The position numbers and the translations under genes were made by a program. Under the pieces are notes generated by a model. That model saw only the letters and a list, made by a program, of their open reading frames with translations, was not told where the DNA came from and searched no databases. Positions 58,877 through 64,000 of a DNA stretch of 64,000 nt are shown here, piece after piece; within the stretch, counting starts at the first letter, position 1; each line of letters opens with the position of its first letter. This DNA is from Fragilaria crotonensis (lineage: Eukaryota; Bacillariophyta; Fragilariophyceae; Fragilariales; Fragilariaceae), in NCBI GenBank assembly GCA_022925895.1, contig JAKSYS010000039.1, positions 115,485-179,484 of the forward strand, in the 5' to 3' direction.

Positions 58877-59330
58877 TGTACATGATATGTACATGAAACA
58901 TGCACATGCAACATGCATATATTTCTTGTTCGGTACTCCAGTACTGACTCCATTAGTACCGTATCGTCTGGAACCGGAGCGTGAATCTTGCTTGAATCTC
59001 CACCCATGACGTGGTATGTTCGGTGCACGACTGCGATGCAAATCTGCTGCTCAAGGATAAAAGGCAGTATTCTCGTGTAGTATGCCATAGTACTGTAGTT
59101 GACGACCTGGTCATGGGAGTACTCCGCTCCGAACATACTTATGATACTTAAAGACTAGTACCGGTAGCAACGCGTACCAGCTGGTACCAGCTACCAGCAG
59201 GTATCAGTACTGTACTCAACACTAGCAAAAGCTACCGGTAGTGTGTGGCGAATACTGGGTTCGTATTCGTACTGCATACTGCACACCACGTACACCCGCA
59301 CAGATGCTCCCACGAGTCGTTGTTGTGAAC
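58877..59330. other. Spacer between transposon and MITE, GTAC-rich
   Basis: Starts with ACATG/ATGCAT-rich target DNA. From about 58930 to 59290 it is full of GTAC, ACCGGTA and GGTACCAGCT-type dyads. No gene. Confidence 0.5.
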
Positions 59331-59728
59331 CAAGGGTGGCAAAAACCCGATTTTGTCAAAAGGGATATGGAAGGTTTTTGGTTTAAACCAGTTAAACCCG
59401 ATTTCATGCGAAATCAGGTTTTTGCTTCGCACGCAAAATTTTGGTACAAATAGTTGATAAATCCACACGAATGAGGAGGAGCCAATGGTGCAAAGATCAT
59501 CAATGATCAATGATCAATGAATCGAATCAATGTGAGATATTGAGATCGATATGGGATGTGACAGATTCCATTTATGTGATGAACAGTGACCTGTGAACCG
59601 TCAGTTCACAGTGCACAGTATACAGTGCAATTAAAACCAAAAACCAGATTTAGTGGCGATTTTGCGAAATCGGGTTTTTGAGTTAAACCCGATTTGAAAA
59701 ACCCGATTTGGGAATGCTTGCCACCCTT
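59331..59728. mobile_element. MITE-like element with 9-bp target duplication
   Basis: 398 bp with terminal inverted repeats AAGGGTGGCAA / TTGCCACCCTT, flanked by GTTGTGAAC at 59322-59330 and 59729-59737 (the left copy is followed by one extra C). Near both ends the motif AAACCCGATTT recurs in both orientations at least five times, probably transposase-binding sites. No coding capacity. Confidence 0.8.
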
Positions 59729-59737
59729 GTTGTGAAC

Positions 59738-60134
59738 AAGTAGAAATGCAATATGAAAACATATGAACATACATACCTGTACCGTCGTACTCGAATACAG
59801 GACAAGGCTGGAGCATTGAGGAGAAGTATATTGACTATGTACATATTGACGACTCGAGACGTCGAGATGCGAGCGACGTGATCTCGGAGGTAGAATTTTC
59901 TTGTTTTTCTCGTTTTTGACTTTCTTCGGAGTATATTTTGTGTACGTCGTCCTCCAGTAATAACGTGTTGACCACTGCCATCTCGACACAATTTTGGTCA
60001 TAACATCGACGCGTATCGCTCCCCACTCGATTCATTCAACTCCATCACTAAGACACCATACCGATATCGCCACTCCTTATACTCAGAAGGATCCGCTGGT
60101 AGCTGCTTCAAAGACTTACTAGACCAGGACATCC
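59738..60134. other. Spacer upstream of the ankyrin kinase gene
   Basis: Promoter region of the kinase gene. No other feature recognised. Confidence 0.5.
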
Positions 60135-60224
60135 GTGTTGCGTTGGATCGCATTCAACCTCCTTTCTTTGCAACAGCTTCGTGCACCTTTTGCATTTTCA
60201 TTTCGCCACGTTAAACTTGGCATC

Positions 60225-62217
60225 ATGATGAAAAAAGCTGTGGAACAATCAAGACGTCCCCTCATCCTGGCCGTTGAAGATGATGCGGACGCAGCCGACG
60301 ATGTGATTCCCGGTCCTCCTTCCACTCGTGTTGTTCCATCCGCAGGACATCTTGACATGAGCTTGACCGAACACCACATCAAGGGCAGCGGCATCTTGGC
60401 CAGTACCAAGGACGTAAACATGGATCCTGACGAATTTGCGGCTGGTTGCGTCTTGCTTCAAGCCGCGGCGCGCGGAGACCTGCCTGCCATTAAAAAATTG
60501 CTCGAGAAGAATCCGCAGCATGTCAACTTTCGAGATTGTGAGTGAAAACCAATTGTTATCGCATCAAACATCGAATACATCAGCGACTCTCATTTGTGTT
60601 CCTCACACGTTGTGTTTCGTGTTAAAAGACGATCGAAGAACGGCGCTGCATGTTTCTGCATCTGAGGGCCATCTAGATGTCGTGCAGTTCTTGTACGAAA
60701 AGGGCGCCAAGGTCAATCGCAGTGACCGGTGGGGAGGGTCACCCCTAGACGATGCTCATCGCCACCAACAAGCCCCTGTCATCCAATACTTGCGCTCCAA
60801 GGGTGCCACAACGGGAAGTGTCAACCAAACGGTGAATTTCATTACTGCTGCTGCGACCGGAGACGTTGAAGAGGTCCGCACACTGCTCGATCTCATTCCA
60901 AATATTGATGAGGGGGATTATGACAAACGAACGGCGCTCCACTTGGCCGCGGGTGAAGGACATGCTGCGGTTGTGATGCTCCTGTGCACTGCCAAAGCGA
61001 ATCCAAATGCGGAAGACCGATGGGGTGGTAGACCGTTGGATGATGCCGAACGGAATATGCAAACCGATGTCGTGGATATTCTCAAGAGTTTTGGTGCCAA
61101 ATCAGGCGTGATGAAAAGCCACGTATCGTACAGTGATGACTCACATGGAATGGAGGATGACAATCTCCTTATTGACTACGAGTCGCTGGACATTATTGAA
61201 CGCATTGGCGCTGGAGCCTTTGGTGAGATTTACAAGTGCCGTTGGCGTGGGACGCTGGTTGCAGCCAAAATCATTAAAACTGCTGATATTCGACGCGAAT
61301 GGCTGAAAAAGCATGCCTTATCCAAGATCAAGGCAAATGGTTCCGATGTGGACGAAGCGATGAACATGTTGGACGAGGCGTCGATTAAGGCTGAGAAAAG
61401 CCATAATGATGACGCCCTCGCTGACTTTCGTCAAGAGATTGCTGTGCTCAAGTCCTTAAGGCACCCTAACATCTGCCTCATGTTGGGTTATTCAACAACA
61501 GAAGGAAAAGAGGTCATGATATCAGAGCTCATGAAATGCTCGCTTCTCGACGTTTTCAAGGCACACCTCATTCAAGGAACCAAAATGCCTCTCAAGCAAG
61601 AAGTGATGTACGCTCATCAGTTGGCTCAAGGAATGAACTACCTTCACACCTGTAAACCTATCATCTTGCATCGCGATCTGAAACCGGCGAACCTACTAAT
61701 TGACAACGCCGGTACGTTGAAGATCAGCGACTTTGGTCTCGCCAAGGTTCGTTCCAAGCTCCCGGGCAAAATCGACGAGGAGTACACCATGACCGGAGAA
61801 ACAGGAAGCTACCGATTCATGGCACCCGAAGTATACCGGCACGAGGATTATTCCGAGACCGTTGATGTTTACTCGTACGCCATGATTTTGTACAACCTAA
61901 TGGACGGTAGGCCCCCTTGGCCAAATCTGAACGGCGCCGTTGCTGTTAAGAAAGCTGCCGTTGAAGGCGAGCGCCCTGTCCTCCCCAGAAAGTGGGACGA
62001 GAGACTTTCGAATCTGATTCAGGAGTGTTGGGATGAAAATGCCAATGTTCGTCCATCCTTCCAAAAGATTCTGACAGTGTTGGATGATTACATGGCAAGT
62101 AAATTCCAGATTGACGCGGACGGTCCTGCAGCCCCGCACCATCGTAAACCACATGAAATCAGTTCCCTGCAGAACCAGAGCTCATCAAGTCAGAAATGTG
62201 CTTGCATTATTCAATAG
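60225..62217 (+). CDS. Ankyrin-repeat TKL-type protein kinase with C-terminal CaaX-like box
   Basis: Ser/Thr (possibly dual) kinase. Exons 60225-60537 and 60629-62217 give 633 aa. The intron 60538-60628 (GTGAGT...AAAAG) joins VNFRD to YDRRTALHVSASEGHLDVV inside the ankyrin region. About four ankyrin repeats span residues 75-270. The kinase domain from about residue 305 shows the glycine loop GAGAFGEIYKC, VAAKII (Lys), HRDLKPANLL, DFGLA and GSYRFMAPEVY. An insert of about 35 residues lies between the beta-3 strand and helix C. The protein ends in CACIIQ, so CIIQ could be a farnesylation signal that holds the kinase on a membrane. An upstream Met at 60135 would add 30 residues. No frame break. 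Confidence 0.83.
60538..60628 (+). other. Intron of the ankyrin-TKL kinase gene
   Basis: 91 bp, donor GTGAGT and acceptor TAAAAG. The join restores the ankyrin consensus. Confidence 0.8.
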
Positions 62218-62289
62218 ATATAAAAAGAAATTAAAATACGCGATAGAGTCGAACATGTGTTAGAGGATTTGTATTGCTTAAACCCTCGC

Positions 62290-63408
62290 CTAATCTTGGA
62301 AAATATCTCCAACTACGCCACCAATCTTGCCAAAGAGATGATTGAAATCAAAGTTTTCATCGATGTCCATGACATCCTGGGAACCGTCGGCTTTAAAGAG
62401 GTACGGAAGATCCAAGACCGACCCGGAATGGCAGCAATCCATTATCGATGTGAGGCAAACGTCAGGCTTCAATGGTTTGATAACCGTCGCAAAAAGCTCA
62501 TCATCGCGAATGACACCATTGGTGTGGTAGTCGAGCGGAACCAAGGTTTCATCGTGTCCGTCCGCCTCTTCGCCACTGTCGTCGTCCTTGACGCGGGCAC
62601 CATGACCACTGTAGTGCAAAAAGATGGCATCGCCAGGTTCCGACTCTTCGACAATCTTGGCGTAGGCGGCCATCATGTTGGCCTTGGTGGGCTCCTCGTG
62701 TTCGCCGTCGTCCATGAGGACGGTGATGTTCTCCTCGGAGAATCCATGAACATCCTTAATGTACTCCATCATGTTCTTGACATCATTGTGGCATCCACTG
62801 AGTTCGCCTTGCTCATGACCAACGTAGTTGATCCCAATCATGAGAGCCCTGCGAGTTCCATTGGATCCATCGGGGACCAAATCAAAGGTGCGATTGACAT
62901 CAATCGGCGCACTGGACGAGAGCTGTGGGATCTGCTGAAAGCCCTGGGCCTCCAACTTCTCACGCATCGTGGACAAGACTTGCACGAACGACAAGTCCTC
63001 TTCGGACTTTTGATTGTCCGCATAGAGAATGTTGAGCAGAGTCGACGTGCAGGCTCCACCCGCGCGGCCGGCAGGATCGGGGAGTTGGAAGGACCCGACG
63101 TCAGACACATCTGCACTGGTTTGAGCATCCTCGCATCCTGAAATCATCATGACAGTGCCCCCAGGGAAGAGCTGGGCTTCCCTGCTCTTCTCTTCGAAGC
63201 GTTCCTTCAACTTATCCAATAAGAATCCCATGATTTTGTATTCGCTGTTTGGGGAAAGTCTGAGATTGGCAATGAATTTTGTGGGGATGTTGACAAATCT
63301 TTGCAACAACGCATTGCCACATACTCGTACATCGCTGTCTCGGTTCCATGAGTCTCGCGTCTCGTCCAATCCTGGATCTTTGGAGTATCGAACGTACTCC
63401 AGTATCAT
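62290..63408 (-). CDS. Type III metacaspase, intact
   Basis: Uninterrupted 372-aa frame. The protein probably starts at Met60 (63231), since the other copy begins near that point and residues 1-59 show no domain. The p10-like part lies first (residues 90-180: [38 protein letters not shown]). The p20 part (184-345) follows with [11 protein letters not shown], catalytic His269 in HYSGHG and catalytic Cys326 in MDCCHSGS, plus acidic residues DDDSGEEADGHDE typical of Ca-dependent members. p10 before p20 is the type III arrangement. An extra Cys318 lies eight residues before Cys326. This copy has no introns, whereas the gene at 30849-32037 has three. No C-terminal extension. Confidence 0.88.
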   Translation of the reverse strand: MILEYVRYSKDPGLDETRDSWNRDSDVRVCGNALLQRFVNIPTKFIANLRLSPNSEYKIMGFLLDKLKERFEEKSREAQLFPGGTVMMISGCEDAQTSADVSDVGSFQLPDPAGRAGGACTSTLLNILYADNQKSEEDLSFVQVLSTMREKLEAQGFQQIPQLSSSAPIDVNRTFDLVPDGSNGTRRALMIGINYVGHEQGELSGCHNDVKNMMEYIKDVHGFSEENITVLMDDGEHEEPTKANMMAAYAKIVEESEPGDAIFLHYSGHGARVKDDDSGEEADGHDETLVPLDYHTNGVIRDDELFATVIKPLKPDVCLTSIMDCCHSGSVLDLPYLFKADGSQDVMDIDENFDFNHLFGKIGGVVGDIFQD

Positions 63409-63584
63409 AGATAAGTTAGTGAGTGGTTACGTAACGTGCACATAGCATGTATCTTGAATCTTGACACACTCCGAGCAAGCAGCTGGCTTCGGTGTCAAGC
63501 AAAGCACGACTCCATTTGTAAGCGGAGGAGTAGACTGCTACTCGGAGTACAAGTACGTGGTTGCTATGTCATATGTACAGTGTA
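63409..63584. promoter_or_regulatory. Presumed promoter side of the metacaspase gene
   Basis: Short spacer between the metacaspase 5' end and the MITE, with GTAC dyads (GGAGTACAAGTACGTGG near 63545). No TATA box is clear. Confidence 0.3.
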
Positions 63585-63902
63585 CAGGCATGTTTATTTA
63601 AGTCAGTAGCCTTATTTTCCTAGAATAAGCTATTTAAGGCGCCGAATAAGAATATGACCGCCTATTTTAGACACTTTACAAATTGAAACCATTTCTACGT
63701 AGAAATTATACATAGACTGTCTACCATGTTACTGTCGAGCTGTACAGAGGGGAAATTTAACCAAATAAAAGTGCTTATTTTAGGCAAAACTCAAGCTCCG
63801 ATCAGGCATATGGGCAAAAAAACGCTTATTTTAGGCGCCGTGTCAACCTTTATTTTAGAAGTTGAGGCGGGAACCTGGAGATCGCCTAAATAAACATGCC
63901 TG
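63585..63902. mobile_element. MITE-like element with 16-bp perfect inverted ends
   Basis: 318 bp. CAGGCATGTTTATTTA (63585-63600) is the exact reverse complement of 63887-63902. The motif CTTATTTTAGGC or close variants occurs at least four times inside, and TTTAAGGCGCC / TTAGGCGCC near both sides recalls the ends of the 10.4-kb transposon. Flanks share CATATGTA (63570-63577 and 63903-63910), but the left copy sits 7 bp outside the repeat, so the target duplication is unsure. No coding capacity. Confidence 0.72.
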
Positions 63903-64000
63903 CATATGTATCACAATTCCAGGTATCGTACAGTACAGTACCGGTATGCATACAATCTACGATTGGATTGGAACACCTTTTATACACGCACAACAACCAA

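Noticed and set aside
62257-63141. 294-codon open frame on the plus strand
   Set aside because: Antisense to the intact metacaspase. It is a codon-bias shadow.
63570-63910. CATATGTA as an 8-bp target duplication of the right-hand MITE
   Set aside because: The left copy is 7 bp away from the inverted repeat, and such palindromes are common nearby, so I do not claim it.
1-64000. tRNA, rRNA, CRISPR or bacterial operon structure
   Set aside because: No cloverleaf, rRNA core or regular spacer array was seen. Introns and targeting leaders show nuclear eukaryotic DNA.

Overview
The window reads as nuclear DNA of a photosynthetic stramenopile, most likely a diatom. The evidence is eukaryotic genes with short GT-AG introns (57 to 100 bp), plastid-type leaders (a signal peptide followed by a motif with F just after an Ala/Ser-rich cleavage site), metacaspases with the p10 part in front of the p20 part (type III, known from algae with secondary plastids), and diatom-type transposable elements. 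I see no operons, tRNAs, rRNAs or CRISPR arrays.

Layout. 1-22 kb is the gene-dense part: a sulfotransferase-like type II membrane protein (-), a DMT/EamA transporter (+), a plastid PAP/fibrillin protein (+), a multi-pass RING-H2 protein of the Tul1/FLY kind (-), a sulfatase (+), a catechol-type O-methyltransferase (-), plastid ribosomal protein L10 (-), a TMEM144-like transporter (+) and a plastid AlgH/YqgE protein (-). 22-32 kb holds a duplicated two-gene block (an unknown 277-aa protein facing a metacaspase). In the first copy the metacaspase is reduced to a fragment. In the second copy the 277-aa gene is dead. An EamA transporter lies between them. 32.3-37.7 kb is a GC-rich tyrosine-recombinase retroelement (DIRS-like: gag, RT-RNase H, recombinase), set about 0.3 kb upstream of the second metacaspase. 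37.7-43.7 kb is AT-rich and gene-poor, with decayed repeats. 43.7-47.2 kb has an F-box protein (+) and a GOST-type 7TM protein (-). 48.46-58.88 kb is a 10.4-kb DNA transposon with terminal and subterminal inverted repeats. It carries a PIF/Harbinger transposase, a cysteine-protease-like protein, a large broken KDZ/Plavaka-like protein and a Myb/SANT-like DNA-binding protein. 59-64 kb has a MITE with a 9-bp target duplication, an ankyrin-TKL kinase ending in a CaaX-like box, a third metacaspase (type III) and a second MITE.

Two themes run through the window. Many otherwise well conserved genes are split by single-base frame breaks, several in G/C or A/T runs. Either the assembly keeps homopolymer indels or many genes are recent pseudogenes. 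The intergenic spacers are strikingly rich in short palindromes built on GTAC.

Coordinates of introns were read by eye from splice consensus and protein continuity. Family names rest on motifs, not on searches.
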